Source: Streptomyces sp. NK08204 (lineage in GTDB: Bacteria > Actinomycetota > Actinomycetes > Streptomycetales > Streptomycetaceae). From it: a stretch of DNA of 64,000 nucleotides. The position numbers and the translations under genes are program-made. The notes beneath the pieces were generated by a model, which worked only from the letters and a program-made list of their open reading frames with translations, had not been told where the DNA came from and made no database searches. The DNA is taken from the NCBI RefSeq assembly GCF_020400585.1, contig NZ_JAINVF010000005.1:248001-312000 (forward strand), written 5' to 3'. Shown in pieces: positions 8,831-17,371 of this stretch; position 1 is the stretch's first letter, and the number at the start of each line of letters is the position of its first letter.

Positions 8831-9400
8831 ATGGCAGGCGAGACCGTCATCACGGTCGTCGGCAATCTTGTCGATGACCCCGAGCTGCGCTTCACCCCGT
8901 CCGGTGCGGCGGTCGCGAAGTTCCGTGTCGCGTCCACTCCCCGCACCTTCGACCGCCAGACGAACGAGTGGAAGGACGGCGAAAGCCTGTTCCTGACCTG
9001 CTCGGTCTGGCGCCAGGCGGCGGAGAACGTCGCCGAGTCGCTCCAGCGAGGCATGCGCGTCATCGTGCAGGGCCGGCTGAAGCAGCGGTCCTACGAGGAC
9101 CGTGAGGGCGTCAAGCGCACGGTCTACGAACTGGACGTCGAGGAAGTCGGCGCCAGCCTGCGCAACGCCACGGCCAAGGTCACCAAGACCGCCGGTGGCG
9201 CTCGCGGCGGCCAGGGCGGTTACGGCGGCGGCCAGGGTGGCGGCGGCTGGGGCGGTGGCCCCGGCGGCGGTCAGCAGGGCGGTGCTCCGGCAGACGACCC
9301 GTGGGCGACCGGTGCTCCCGCCGGTGGCAACCAGGGCGGTGGCTGGGGCGGAGGCTCCGGCGGCGGTGGCGGCGGCTACTCGGACGAGCCCCCCTTCTAG
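8831..9400 (+). CDS. ssb: Single-stranded DNA-binding protein
   Basis: A 189-residue SSB that coats single-stranded DNA during replication and recruits repair and replication proteins. The OB fold covers about residues 1-115 ([20 protein letters not shown], then the aromatic and basic DNA-contacting strands). A Gly/Gln-rich flexible linker follows to about residue 182. The acidic tip DEPPF matches the conserved C-terminal partner-binding tail (DDDIPF in E. coli). It sits between rpsF and rpsR as usual. The ATG at 8831 follows a moderate GAGAGG. With dnaB a few kb away, two replication-fork genes lie close together near the origin. Streptomyces usually has a second SSB paralogue elsewhere. Confidence 0.97.
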   Translation: MAGETVITVVGNLVDDPELRFTPSGAAVAKFRVASTPRTFDRQTNEWKDGESLFLTCSVWRQAAENVAESLQRGMRVIVQGRLKQRSYEDREGVKRTVYELDVEEVGASLRNATAKVTKTAGGARGGQGGYGGGQGGGGWGGGPGGGQQGGAPADDPWATGAPAGGNQGGGWGGGSGGGGGGYSDEPPF

Positions 9401-9457
9401 GTCCTCGGACCGGGGGCGGGTCGTACCCAAACTTCTTGATCACACAGGAGAAACACC

Positions 9458-9694
9458 ATGGCGAAGCCGCCTGTGCGCAAGCCGAAGAAGAAGGTCTGCG
9501 CGTTCTGCAAGGACAAGGTCACGTACGTGGACTACAAGGACACGAACATGCTGCGGAAGTTCATTTCCGACCGCGGCAAGATCCGTGCCCGCCGCGTGAC
9601 CGGCAACTGCACCCAGCACCAGCGTGACGTCGCCACGGCTGTGAAGAACAGCCGTGAGATGGCGCTGCTGCCCTACACCTCCACCGCGCGCTAA
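9458..9694 (+). CDS. rpsR: 30S ribosomal protein S18 (zinc-type)
   Basis: A 78-residue S18 that binds S6 on the 30S platform. Cysteines C14 and C17 (CAFC) with C51 and H54 (CTQH) make the zinc-ribbon set of the C+ paralogue. Streptomycetes also encode a zinc-independent C- copy under Zur control, so this is the zinc-replete form. AGGAG sits just before the ATG. Part of the rpsF operon; it ends 18 bp before rplI. Confidence 0.97.
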   Translation: MAKPPVRKPKKKVCAFCKDKVTYVDYKDTNMLRKFISDRGKIRARRVTGNCTQHQRDVATAVKNSREMALLPYTSTAR

Positions 9695-9712
9695 GGGAAG
9701 GGTGACCGACTC

Positions 9713-10159
9713 ATGAAGATCATCCTCACCCACGAGGTTTCCGGCCTCGGTGCCGCGGGCGACGTCGTCGACGTCAAGGACGGTTACGCTCGCAACTACC
9801 TGATCCCGCGGAAGTTCGCTATCCGCTGGACCAAGGGTGGCGAGAAGGACGTCGAGCAGATCCGCCGCGCCCGCAAGATCCACGAGATCCAGACCATCGA
9901 GCAGGCCAACGCTGTGAAGGCCCAGCTCGAGGGTGTCAAGGTCCGCCTGGCCGTTCGCTCCGGCGACGCCGGTCGTCTCTTCGGTTCCGTCACCCCGGCC
10001 GACATCGCCTCCGCGATCAAGGCTTCCGGTGGCCCCGAGGTCGACAAGCGCCGCATCGAGCTGGCCGCCCCGATCAAGACCCTGGGCGCCCACGACACCT
10101 CCGTGCGTCTGCACCCCGAGGTTGCCGCCAAGGTCAGCATCGAGGTCGTCGCGGCCTGA
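9713..10159 (+). CDS. rplI: 50S ribosomal protein L9
   Basis: A 148-residue L9 of the large subunit, which binds 23S rRNA near the L1 stalk. The N-terminal domain has the classic [20 protein letters not shown]...[11 protein letters not shown] long connecting helix ([20 protein letters not shown]) joins it to the C-terminal domain with [24 protein letters not shown] precedes the ATG. Last gene of the rpsF operon; a strong terminator follows 26 bp after its stop. Confidence 0.98.
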   Translation: MKIILTHEVSGLGAAGDVVDVKDGYARNYLIPRKFAIRWTKGGEKDVEQIRRARKIHEIQTIEQANAVKAQLEGVKVRLAVRSGDAGRLFGSVTPADIASAIKASGGPEVDKRRIELAAPIKTLGAHDTSVRLHPEVAAKVSIEVVAA

Positions 10160-10185
10160 CGCTGCGCTCGGCTTGAGCAGTCCTG

Positions 10186-10219
10186 AAAGGGGCCGCACCC
10201 TCACCGGTGTGGCCCCTTT
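10186..10219 (+). terminator. Terminator of the rpsF-rplI operon
   Basis: AAAGGGGCCGCACC (10186-10199) pairs with GGTGTGGCCCCTTT (10206-10219) through a TCAC-containing loop, with one mismatch. Its flanking A- and T-runs let it act in both directions for the convergent MATE gene. Confidence 0.92.
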
Positions 10220-10231
10220 CGCATGGCTCGT

Positions 10232-10245
10232 GTTTCACGTGAAAC
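10232..10245. promoter_or_regulatory. parS: parS site (exact)
   Basis: GTTTCACGTGAAAC, the Streptomyces ParB-binding palindrome, just after the rplI terminator. A second copy begins 7 bp further on, making a tandem pair. Confidence 0.95.
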
Positions 10246-10252
10246 GCTGACT

Positions 10253-10266
10253 GTTTCACGTGAAAC
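10253..10266. promoter_or_regulatory. parS: parS site (exact), second of a pair
   Basis: GTTTCACGTGAAAC, 21 bp centre-to-centre from the first copy (two helical turns). It ends 2 bp before the stop codon of the MATE gene. Confidence 0.95.
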
Positions 10267-10268
10267 GG

Positions 10269-11606
10269 TCAGCGCGTCGCACCCGTCACGATCCAGCGGC
10301 CCGAGCGGCTCCGCAGCCACAGGGTCAGCATGCGAACGGTCATCATCAGTGTCATCGCCACCCAGAGCGCGGTGAGTCCCCCGCCCAGGGCGGGCACGAG
10401 CAGGGCCAGCGGTGCGAAGACGGCCAGCGTGACGACCATGGCCCCGGCCAGGTACGGCCCGTCGCCCGCCCCCATCAGGACGCCGTCCAGGACGAAGACG
10501 ATTCCGCAGACCGGCTGGGAGAGCGCAACCATGAGCAGTGCAGGCAGCGCCGCGTCCTCGACTCCGGAGTCGTTGGTGAACAGCGGAAGGAAGAGTGGCC
10601 GTGCCGCTATGACGAGCAGGCCGAGTGCTGCACCGGTGGCGATGCCCCACTGGACCATGCGACGGCATGCCTCGCGAGCACCTTGGGCATCGCCCGCACC
10701 GAGGTAGCGGCCGATGATCGCCTGCCCTGCGATCGCGATGGCGTCGAGGACGAACGCCAGCAGGCTCCACAGGGACAGAATGATCTGGTGGGCGGCGATG
10801 TCGGCATCCCCGAGGCGTGCAGCGACGGCCGTGGCGATCAGCAGAATCGCCCGCAGTGAGAGGGTCCGGACGAGCAGCGGAACGCCGGCCTGTGCGGAGG
10901 CGCGGATACCGGCGGCGTCCGGGCGCAGGGAAGCCCCGTGCCGACGAGCCCCGCGGACGACCACGTTCAGGTAGACGGCCGCCATGCCGCACTGCGCTAT
11001 GACGGTGCCCCAGGCCGAGCCCGCGATGCCGAGTCCGGCGCCGTAGACGAGCCCCGCGTTGAGAGCAGCGTTGGCGAGGAAGCCGGTGATGGCGACGTAG
11101 AGCGGGGTTCTGGTGTCCTGCAGACCGCGGAGTACACCGGTGGCGGCGAGGACGATGAGCATGGCCGGGATCCCCAGCGCGGAGATCCGCAGGTACGTCG
11201 TGGCGTAGGGGGCCGCGGTCGCGGAAGAGCCGAAGAGGTCCACGATGCCAGGGGCCAGGGGGAGTGCGACGGCGATGACGGCGGCGCCAAGGAGTAGGGC
11301 CAGCCAGATGCCGTCCATGCCCTGGCGGATGGCCGAAGGGAGATCACCGGCGCCGACACGCCGGGCCACGGCAGCCGTGGTCGCGTAGGCGAGAAAAACG
11401 AAGACGCTCACGGCGGTGCTGAGGAGGGCCGACGCCACACCGAGACCGGCGAGCTGGGCGGTCCCCAGATGGCCGACGATCGCACTGTCCGCCATGACGA
11501 AGAGGGGCTCGGCGACGAGTGCGCCGAAGGCCGGGACGGCCAGCGCGACGATCTCTCGGTCGTGCCGGCGCCGGGTGGCCTTGGGTATCGCGGGAGCCTG
11601 TGTCAT
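10269..11606 (-). CDS. MATE-family efflux transporter (DinF-like)
   Basis: A 445-residue, 12-segment membrane antiporter that exports drugs or metabolites using an H+ or Na+ gradient. The N-terminus (EIVALAVPAFGALVAEPLFVMADSAIVGHLG) is the typical DinF-branch MATE start. The internal repeat is visible in the second half (VPLLVRTLSLRAILLIATAVAARLGDADIAAHQI). The ATG at 11606 is preferred; an upstream TTG at 11615 is possible. No clear ribosome binding site is seen. It diverges from dnaB, ends at the parS pair, and matches SCO3910 by position. The substrate is unknown. Confidence 0.9.
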   Translation of the reverse strand: MTQAPAIPKATRRRHDREIVALAVPAFGALVAEPLFVMADSAIVGHLGTAQLAGLGVASALLSTAVSVFVFLAYATTAAVARRVGAGDLPSAIRQGMDGIWLALLLGAAVIAVALPLAPGIVDLFGSSATAAPYATTYLRISALGIPAMLIVLAATGVLRGLQDTRTPLYVAITGFLANAALNAGLVYGAGLGIAGSAWGTVIAQCGMAAVYLNVVVRGARRHGASLRPDAAGIRASAQAGVPLLVRTLSLRAILLIATAVAARLGDADIAAHQIILSLWSLLAFVLDAIAIAGQAIIGRYLGAGDAQGAREACRRMVQWGIATGAALGLLVIAARPLFLPLFTNDSGVEDAALPALLMVALSQPVCGIVFVLDGVLMGAGDGPYLAGAMVVTLAVFAPLALLVPALGGGLTALWVAMTLMMTVRMLTLWLRSRSGRWIVTGATR

Positions 11607-11620
11607 GAGCACCAATCTAA

Positions 11621-11884
11621 TCGTCCACAGGTAAGAGACGCAATCCAGTATTGACCCTTACTCTCTGTCTGTGTGCGGATGCTTTCGCGTGGCGTTCGAA
11701 GCGATCTTGGCCCGACTGGGGAAGTTTTTCTTCTGCACAGCCGGTGGACGTTGAACTTGCAGGTCAGAGCGTTTCGATGGCCGGGATCGAGGTCTTGTTC
11801 ACAGGGCTGTCCACTGGGTCGTGCACAGGTTTCGGGGGGTTCTCCACAGCATCCGGGCCGTCGTCCACATGCCCTGTGGATAAC
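11621..11884. promoter_or_regulatory. DnaA-box-like cluster upstream of dnaB
   Basis: Six 9-mers close to the Streptomyces DnaA box TTGTCCACA: TCGTCCACA (11621), TTGTTCACA (11796), CTGTCCACT (11808), TTCTCCACA (11841), TCGTCCACA (11862) and TGTGGATAA (11876, minus-strand TTATCCACA). Five lie within 90 bp. The cluster fills the MATE-dnaB intergenic region, which otherwise (11607-12086) holds no gene. Extra-origin DnaA-box clusters near oriC are known in S. coelicolor. Confidence 0.7.
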
Positions 11885-12086
11885 CAGATTGGCTGACGGT
11901 GCGGAGGGGCCTACCGTTGTCCGGCGCCCGCTCCTTCCCCGGGCCCGGGAGACGTCTGTTCCAGGGCTTGGGAAACGTCATAAATCCGACGCCGGAACCG
12001 GAGTTGGGCCTCTCGATTTGTCAGTGCCGTGCCGTACAAAAGAGGGCACGGCGAGGTCCGCCGTGCGGACGGGAGGAGGTGGCTCG

Positions 12087-13565
12087 GTGAGCATTTCCGA
12101 GCCCTTGGACGATCCGTGGGCCGACAGCGGACCCAGTGATCGTCTGCCCGCCTCCCGCCGGCGTGGCGACGTGGGCCGGGTTCGTGACGAGCAGCACGAC
12201 CGGGGCCGGGAGAACGGCGCCTGGGACGGCGGGGGTTCCGCCTTCGAGCGGGTGCCGCCGCAGGATCTCGACGCCGAGCAGTCCGTGCTGGGCGGCATGC
12301 TGCTCTCCAAGGACGCCATCGCCGACGTCGTGGAGATCCTCAAAGGCCACGACTTCTATAAGCCCGCCCACGAGACGATCTATCAGGCGATCCTCGACGT
12401 CTACGCGAAGGGTGAGCCGGCCGATCCGATCACCATCGCCGCCGAACTGACCAAGCGCGGCGAGATCAACAAAGTCGGTGGCGCGGCGTATCTGCACAGC
12501 CTCGTCCAGACCGTGCCGACGGCGGCCAACGCCGAGTACTACGCGGAGATCGTCCGCGAGCGCGCCGTCCTGCGGCGCCTGGTCGAGGCCGGCACACGTA
12601 TCACGCAGATGGGATACGCAGCCGACGGCGACGTCGACGAGATCGTCAACAGCGCCCAGGCCGAGATCTACGCCGTCACCGAGCAGCGCACCAGCGAGGA
12701 CTACCTTCCGCTCGGCGACATCATGGAAGGTGCGCTGGACGAGATCGAGGCGATCGGCTCGCGCAGCGGCGAGATGACGGGTGTGCCCACCGGGTTCACG
12801 GACTTCGACTCCTTGACCAATGGCCTGCACCCGGGCCAGATGATCGTCATCGCGGCCCGTCCCGCCATGGGTAAGTCCACCCTCGCACTGGACTTCGCCC
12901 GCGCCGCCTCGATCAAGCACAACCTCCCCAGTGTGATCTTCTCCCTCGAAATGGGGCGCAACGAGATCGCGATGCGTCTGCTGTCCGCCGAGGCACGGGT
13001 GGCCCTGCATCACATGCGGTCCGGCACGATGACCGACGAGGACTGGACGCGACTGGCCCGCCGGATGCCGGACGTCTCGGCGGCTCCGCTCTACATCGAC
13101 GACTCTCCGAACCTGTCGATGATGGAGATCCGCGCCAAGTGCCGGCGTCTGAAGCAGCGCAACGACCTGAAGCTGGTCGTCATCGACTACCTCCAGCTGA
13201 TGCAGTCCGGCGGCTCCAGGCGAGCCGAGAGCCGTCAGCAGGAGGTCTCGGACATGTCCCGTAACCTCAAGCTGCTCGCCAAGGAGCTGGAGATCCCGGT
13301 CATCGCGCTTTCCCAGCTCAACCGTGGTCCCGAGCAGCGCACCGACAAGAAGCCGATGGTCTCCGACCTGCGTGAGTCCGGCTCCATCGAGCAGGACGCC
13401 GACATGGTCATCCTGTTGCACCGCGAGGACGCCTACGAGAAGGAGTCCCCGCGCGCGGGCGAGGCCGACCTGATCGTGGCCAAGCACCGAAACGGTCCGA
13501 CGGCGACGATCACGGTCGCCTTCCAGGGCCACTACTCCCGCTTCGTGGACATGGCACAGACCTGA
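12087..13565 (+). CDS. dnaB: Replicative DNA helicase DnaB
   Basis: A 492-residue hexameric 5'-3' helicase that unwinds the replication fork. After a variable acidic N-terminus comes the DnaB N-domain (RVPPQDLDAEQSVLGGMLLS from about residue 55). The RecA-like motor domain has Walker A ARPAMGKST (K263) and Walker B VVIDYLQLM (D367), then SQLNRGPEQR and the DLRESGSIEQDADMVILLHR arginine-finger region. The GTG at 12087 is chosen because GGGAGGAGGT ends 6 nt before it; the frame is open further upstream to 11673, but that part overlaps DnaA-box-like DNA. No intein is present. Position matches SCO3911. Confidence 0.97.
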   Translation: MSISEPLDDPWADSGPSDRLPASRRRGDVGRVRDEQHDRGRENGAWDGGGSAFERVPPQDLDAEQSVLGGMLLSKDAIADVVEILKGHDFYKPAHETIYQAILDVYAKGEPADPITIAAELTKRGEINKVGGAAYLHSLVQTVPTAANAEYYAEIVRERAVLRRLVEAGTRITQMGYAADGDVDEIVNSAQAEIYAVTEQRTSEDYLPLGDIMEGALDEIEAIGSRSGEMTGVPTGFTDFDSLTNGLHPGQMIVIAARPAMGKSTLALDFARAASIKHNLPSVIFSLEMGRNEIAMRLLSAEARVALHHMRSGTMTDEDWTRLARRMPDVSAAPLYIDDSPNLSMMEIRAKCRRLKQRNDLKLVVIDYLQLMQSGGSRRAESRQQEVSDMSRNLKLLAKELEIPVIALSQLNRGPEQRTDKKPMVSDLRESGSIEQDADMVILLHREDAYEKESPRAGEADLIVAKHRNGPTATITVAFQGHYSRFVDMAQT

Positions 13566-13593
13566 TCCGGCCGTGCCGGGTGAAGGATTCGAC

Positions 13594-15012
13594 GTGGCGC
13601 GTTCCACCGACTGGACTGTGCCCATGACGACATTTCAGGAAGAGTTGCTTCCGGCGACCCGGCGGGCGTTGCTGCACCGGATCGCCGTGGCACAGGCCGA
13701 AGGACGGGCGCCTTCGGTGGTCGCCGCGGTCGTGCGGGGCGGGCGTGCCGTGTGGCACGGAGCGCGGACCTCGGTGGACGGGCACGGACCGGACGAGAAC
13801 GTGCAGTACCGGATCGGGTCGATCACCAAGACCTTCACGGCCGTACTGGTCCTGCGGCTGCGCGACGAGGGTCTGCTCGAGCTCGGCGATCAGCTGGAGA
13901 AGCATCTGCCGGGTACCGGGGCGGGCGAGGCGACGATCGCCGAACTGCTTGCGCACACCGGGGGGTTGGCGGCCGAATCGCCCGGCCCCTGGTGGGAGCG
14001 GACCCCGGGCTCGCTGCGGCCCGAGCTGAGTGATGTCCTCGGTAAGAAGCCCCTCCTGCATCCCGTCGGCCGTCGGCACCACTACTCCAACCCCGGTTAC
14101 ACGCTGCTGGGCGCGCTGGTCGAAGAACTGCGCGGGGCGCCCTGGGAGGACGTGCTGCACAGGGAGGTGCTCGAACCGCTCGGCCTGCACCGGACCAGCG
14201 CCCAGCCGCAGGCGCCGCACGCGGGTGGCTGGGCGGTGCATCCCTGGGCCGACGTGCTGCTGCCCGAACCGCTGGAGGATCTCGGCCGGATGGCCCCCGC
14301 CGGCCAGCTGTGGTCGACCACCGGGGACCTTGCGCGGTTCGCCGCGTTCCTGGCCGCAGGGGACGACCGGGTGCTGAGCGTGGAGTCGGTGCGGCAGATG
14401 CGGACACCCGCGGCGCCTGCCGAGGCGGCGGACGTGGTGGACGGCATCACCTACGGCCTCGGCATGCAGGTGCAGCATCGTGACGGAAGGCTCCTCTTCG
14501 GGCACTCCGGCTCGCTACCGGGCTTCCTCGCGAACCTCACCGTCAGTGTGGAGGACGACGTGGCGGCGGTGGTGCTGGCCAACTGCACCAGTGGTCCGCT
14601 GCTGGGATCGGTGGGTGCCGACCTGGTCCGTATCGTCGCCGAGGCGGAACCGCGTATCCCCGAGCCGTGGCGGCCACTGCGGGAGGCTGACCCGATGGTC
14701 CTGGAGTTGGCGGGGCAGTGGTACTGGGGCACCCACGCCTTCGGCCTGCGGGTGACGGCCGACGGCCTGATCTCCCTGGGGCCGCTGACCGGTGGTGGCC
14801 GCCGGTCACGCTTCCGCTCGAACGGCGACGGCACTTGGACGGGCCTGGAGGGCTACTACGCGGGAGAGCTGTTGCGGCCTGTACGAGGCCAGGACGGGTC
14901 CGTGCGCCACCTCGACCTCGGTTCCTTCGTGTTCACCCGGCAGCCGTACGAGGAGGGAGCCGGCGTGCCTGGTGGAGTGGACCCGAAGGGATGGCGAGGG
15001 ATCGCGGACTAG
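13594..15012 (+). CDS. Serine hydrolase of the beta-lactamase/DD-carboxypeptidase family
   Basis: A 472-residue cytoplasmic-looking protein (no signal peptide) of the class C beta-lactamase fold. The catalytic motifs are SITK (in RIGSITKTFTAVLVL), YSN (HHYSNPGYTLLG) and HSG (FGHSGSLPGFLANL), where HxG replaces KTG. LLAHTGGLAAESPG is also characteristic. A C-terminal domain of about 100 residues follows (WYWGTHAFGLRVTADG), like the lipocalin-type tails of esterase/peptidase members. Family members include esterases, D-aminopeptidases and beta-lactamases; the substrate is unknown. GTG 13594 follows GAAGGA; ATG 13624 is an alternative. It lies 28 bp after dnaB and ends before a large parS-containing palindrome. 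Confidence 0.85.
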   Translation: MARSTDWTVPMTTFQEELLPATRRALLHRIAVAQAEGRAPSVVAAVVRGGRAVWHGARTSVDGHGPDENVQYRIGSITKTFTAVLVLRLRDEGLLELGDQLEKHLPGTGAGEATIAELLAHTGGLAAESPGPWWERTPGSLRPELSDVLGKKPLLHPVGRRHHYSNPGYTLLGALVEELRGAPWEDVLHREVLEPLGLHRTSAQPQAPHAGGWAVHPWADVLLPEPLEDLGRMAPAGQLWSTTGDLARFAAFLAAGDDRVLSVESVRQMRTPAAPAEAADVVDGITYGLGMQVQHRDGRLLFGHSGSLPGFLANLTVSVEDDVAAVVLANCTSGPLLGSVGADLVRIVAEAEPRIPEPWRPLREADPMVLELAGQWYWGTHAFGLRVTADGLISLGPLTGGGRRSRFRSNGDGTWTGLEGYYAGELLRPVRGQDGSVRHLDLGSFVFTRQPYEEGAGVPGGVDPKGWRGIAD

Positions 15013-15028
15013 CCGGTCCCTGACGGCG

Positions 15029-15064
15029 CCGGGGTGGGTGTTTCACGTGAAACACCCACCCCGG
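15029..15064. terminator. 36-bp perfect palindrome with parS at its centre, likely terminator
   Basis: Positions 15029-15046 and 15047-15064 are exact reverse complements. The outer arms are CCGGGGTGGGTG and CACCCACCCCGG, and the centre is parS. It lies between two convergent genes (ends 15012 and 15072), so it is well placed to end both transcripts, although no long T-run follows. Confidence 0.7.
15040..15053. promoter_or_regulatory. parS: parS site (exact) within a palindrome
   Basis: GTTTCACGTGAAAC at the exact centre of the palindrome at 15029-15064. Confidence 0.95.
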
Positions 15065-15071
15065 GTACCTT

Positions 15072-15524
15072 TCAGAGCTGGAGCTTGAAGCCCACGTGCG
15101 AGGCGGTGAAGCCGAACCGCTCGTAGAAACGGTGGGCGTCCGTGCGGCTGCTGTCGGAGGTCAGCTGGACCAACTGACACTTCTGCCGCCGGGATTCCTC
15201 GATCGCCCACTCGATGAACTGTGTGCCCAGGCCATTGCCACGTTCGTCGGCGTGTACGCGTACGCCTTCGATGATCGAGCGGGTCGCTCCCTTGCGTGAG
15301 AGCCCGGGGATGATCGTGAGCTGGAGCGTTCCGACCACGCGGTCCCCACGGACGGCGACCACGAGACGCTGGTTCGGGTCCGCGCTCAACCGCTGCAGCG
15401 CTGCCCGATACGGCGCCATGTCATCAGGGGACTCACGCTGGGAGCCCAGCGGGTCGTCGGCGAGCAGAGCGACGATCGCCGGGAGGTCGTCGGCGGTTGC
15501 GCTCCGTATTTCAAGATCTCCCAT
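15072..15524 (-). CDS. GNAT-family N-acetyltransferase
   Basis: A 150-residue single-domain GNAT. EIRSATADDLPAIVALLADD is the usual start. The acetyl-CoA-binding motif A reads VRVHADERGNGLGTQFIEWA (the R/Q-x-x-G-x-G/A type), and the final part AHRFYERFGFTASHVGFKL is motif B. It lies 9 bp downstream of the MarR regulator and is surely co-transcribed with it. The acceptor is unknown. Position matches SCO3913. Confidence 0.9.
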   Translation of the reverse strand: MGDLEIRSATADDLPAIVALLADDPLGSQRESPDDMAPYRAALQRLSADPNQRLVVAVRGDRVVGTLQLTIIPGLSRKGATRSIIEGVRVHADERGNGLGTQFIEWAIEESRRQKCQLVQLTSDSSRTDAHRFYERFGFTASHVGFKLQL

Positions 15525-15533
15525 GGCCGCACC

Positions 15534-16001
15534 TTATGCGGTCACGTTCAGGGACTCCACGACCCGGACCAGCGGGGCCAGTTCAGGGTTTCTGGCCGCC
15601 TCGTCCAGGGCCTCGCGCAGGGCGGTGTCGTTGGTGGGCCGCGCCTCCTGCAGCAGGTGGAGGCCTGCCTCTGTGACGTTCGTGTAGATGCCGCGACGGT
15701 CCGTGGGGCACAGATAGCGCTCCAGCAGGCCGCGGTCCTCCAGCCGGGTCACCAGCCGGGTGGTGGCGCTCTGGCTGAGGACGACCGCGTCGGCGACCTG
15801 CTTCATCTGCAGATGCCCGCCGTCGCCGTCGTGCTGCCGGCTGAGCACGTCGAGGAGGGAGTACTCGCGCACGCTCAGATCGTGCTTCGCCTGCAGGGCG
15901 CGCTCGATGTGCGCCTCGATCCTTCCGTGCAGCAGAGAGAGGGCGCACCAGCCCTGGGCGAGGGCGGTGAGTGCGGGGTCCGTGGGGTCCGTCGCTGTCA
16001 T
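15534..16001 (-). CDS. MarR-family transcriptional regulator
   Basis: A 155-residue winged-helix repressor. The recognition helix region is MKQVADAVVLSQSATTRLVTRLEDRGLL and the wing is CPTDRRGIYTNVTEAGLHLL, both canonical. It is divergent from a drug-efflux MFS gene and heads an operon with a GNAT gene. The 142-bp divergent intergenic region holds TTGCRTAT-type inverted repeats (16067-16121), the probable operators. Expected role: ligand-relieved repression of itself and the exporter. Confidence 0.92.
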   Translation of the reverse strand: MTATDPTDPALTALAQGWCALSLLHGRIEAHIERALQAKHDLSVREYSLLDVLSRQHDGDGGHLQMKQVADAVVLSQSATTRLVTRLEDRGLLERYLCPTDRRGIYTNVTEAGLHLLQEARPTNDTALREALDEAARNPELAPLVRVVESLNVTA

Positions 16002-16066
16002 TGGCGTTCTTCCTCCGTCCCGGAGCGGCTGGATCCAGGGTAGGCCACGGCCGCACTAGTCAGCTG

Positions 16067-16121
16067 TTGCGTATAGCCCGCGTATGCAATTAATGTAGAG
16101 GAGCGAAACGAGCTTATGCAA
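16067..16121. promoter_or_regulatory. Probable MarR operator repeats
   Basis: TTGCGTAT (16067-16074) and GTATGCAA (16082-16089) form an inverted repeat with a 7-bp spacer, and a third half-site TTATGCAA lies at 16114-16121. They sit between the divergent marR-like and MFS genes, where a MarR dimer would block both promoters. Binding is inferred. Confidence 0.6.
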
Positions 16122-16143
16122 TCATCTGGGAAGGTGTACCCCC

Positions 16144-17349
16144 ATGCCTCTCGCGCTTCTGGCCCTCGCGATCGGGGCCTTCGGCATCGGCACGACCGAG
16201 TTCGTGATCATGGGCTTGCTGCCCGAGGTCGCGGGTGACTTCGGCGTGTCCATCCCCACCGCAGGTCTCCTCGTGACCGGCTATGCCCTGGGCGTGGTGA
16301 TCGGCGCCCCGCTGATGACCGTGCTAGGCACCAAGGTCCCGCGCAAGCGGATGCTGATGCTGCTGATGGGCCTGTTCATCGCGGGAAACCTGCTCTCCGC
16401 CGTGGCCCCCACCTTTGCGACCATGCTGATCGGACGGGTGGTCGCCTCCCTCGCCCACGGCGCCTTCTTCGGCATCGGCTCGGTCGTCGCGGCCGAGTTG
16501 GTGGCCCCGGACAAGAAGGCCGGAGCCATCGCGACGATGTTCACGGGACTGACCGTCGCCAACGTCGTCGGCGTCCCGCTGGGCACGCTCATCGGGCAGA
16601 CCGTCGGCTGGCGCGTCACCTTCGGCATCGTCGCAGCCCTCGGCGTCGCCGGCCTTGCCGGCATCGCCAGACTGGTGCCGGAGGTGCCCCGGCCGCAGGG
16701 CGTGCACCTGCGCCATGAACTGGCCGCCTTCAAGAACACCCAGGTCCTGCTTGCCATGGCGATGACCGTCCTCGGCTTCGGCGGCGTCTTCGCGGCCATC
16801 ACCTACGTAGCGCCGATGATGACGCACGTCGCCGGCTTCGCCGATGGCTCGGTCACCTGGCTGCTGGTCCTGTTCGGTCTCGGCATGGTCGGCGGCAACC
16901 TCGTCGGCGGCAAGTTCGCTGACCGGGCCCTGATGCCGATGCTGTACGTGTCCTTGGGCGCTCTGGCCGTCGTCCTCGCGCTTTTCACACTCACCGCGCA
17001 CAACAAGATCGCGGCGGCCGTCACCATCGCGTTGATCGGTGCCCTCGGCTTCGCGACCGTCCCCCCGCTGCAGAAGCGCGTCCTCGACCAGGCGCACGGT
17101 GCCCCGACACTCGCCTCGGCCGTGAACATCGGCGCCTTCAACCTGGGCAACGCCCTCTCCGCCTGGCTCGGCGGCATCGTCATCGCGGCCGGTTTCGGCT
17201 ACACCGCCCCGAACTGGGTCGGTGCCGCCCTGGCCGCCACCGCTCTGCTCCTCGCCGTCCTCTCGGCCGCTCTGGAGCGCCGGGAGGGCACGCCCAGCAC
17301 CGTGGTGGCCTCCGGCGGCACCGGTCAGCGGACGCCCGTCCACCACTGA
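16144..17349 (+). CDS. MFS efflux transporter (DHA1, AraJ/Cml-like)
   Basis: A 401-residue, 12-segment proton-driven exporter. The start ALLALAIGAFGIGTTEFVIMGLLPEVAGDF is the hallmark of the AraJ/chloramphenicol-resistance branch of DHA1. Motif C in the fifth helix region and the loop GTKVPRKRML (motif A variant) are visible. Probable substrates are sugars, chloramphenicol-like drugs or other small molecules. AAGGTGTACCCCC precedes the ATG. It is divergent from the MarR gene that probably represses it. Confidence 0.9.
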   Translation: MPLALLALAIGAFGIGTTEFVIMGLLPEVAGDFGVSIPTAGLLVTGYALGVVIGAPLMTVLGTKVPRKRMLMLLMGLFIAGNLLSAVAPTFATMLIGRVVASLAHGAFFGIGSVVAAELVAPDKKAGAIATMFTGLTVANVVGVPLGTLIGQTVGWRVTFGIVAALGVAGLAGIARLVPEVPRPQGVHLRHELAAFKNTQVLLAMAMTVLGFGGVFAAITYVAPMMTHVAGFADGSVTWLLVLFGLGMVGGNLVGGKFADRALMPMLYVSLGALAVVLALFTLTAHNKIAAAVTIALIGALGFATVPPLQKRVLDQAHGAPTLASAVNIGAFNLGNALSAWLGGIVIAAGFGYTAPNWVGAALAATALLLAVLSAALERREGTPSTVVASGGTGQRTPVHH

Positions 17350-17363
17350 GCCCTCTCGAGGGC
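17350..17363. terminator. Short GC palindrome between convergent genes
   Basis: GCCCTCTCGAGGGC is a perfect 14-bp palindrome immediately after the MFS stop codon and 8 bp before the end of the convergent GNAT gene. It is a weak terminator candidate without a T-run. Confidence 0.4.
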
Positions 17364-17371
17364 ACGGCTGC

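Noticed and set aside
11673..12086. N-terminal extension of dnaB
   Set aside because: The frame is open but contains the DnaA-box-like cluster, lacks DnaB similarity, and a strong ribosome binding site precedes GTG 12087.
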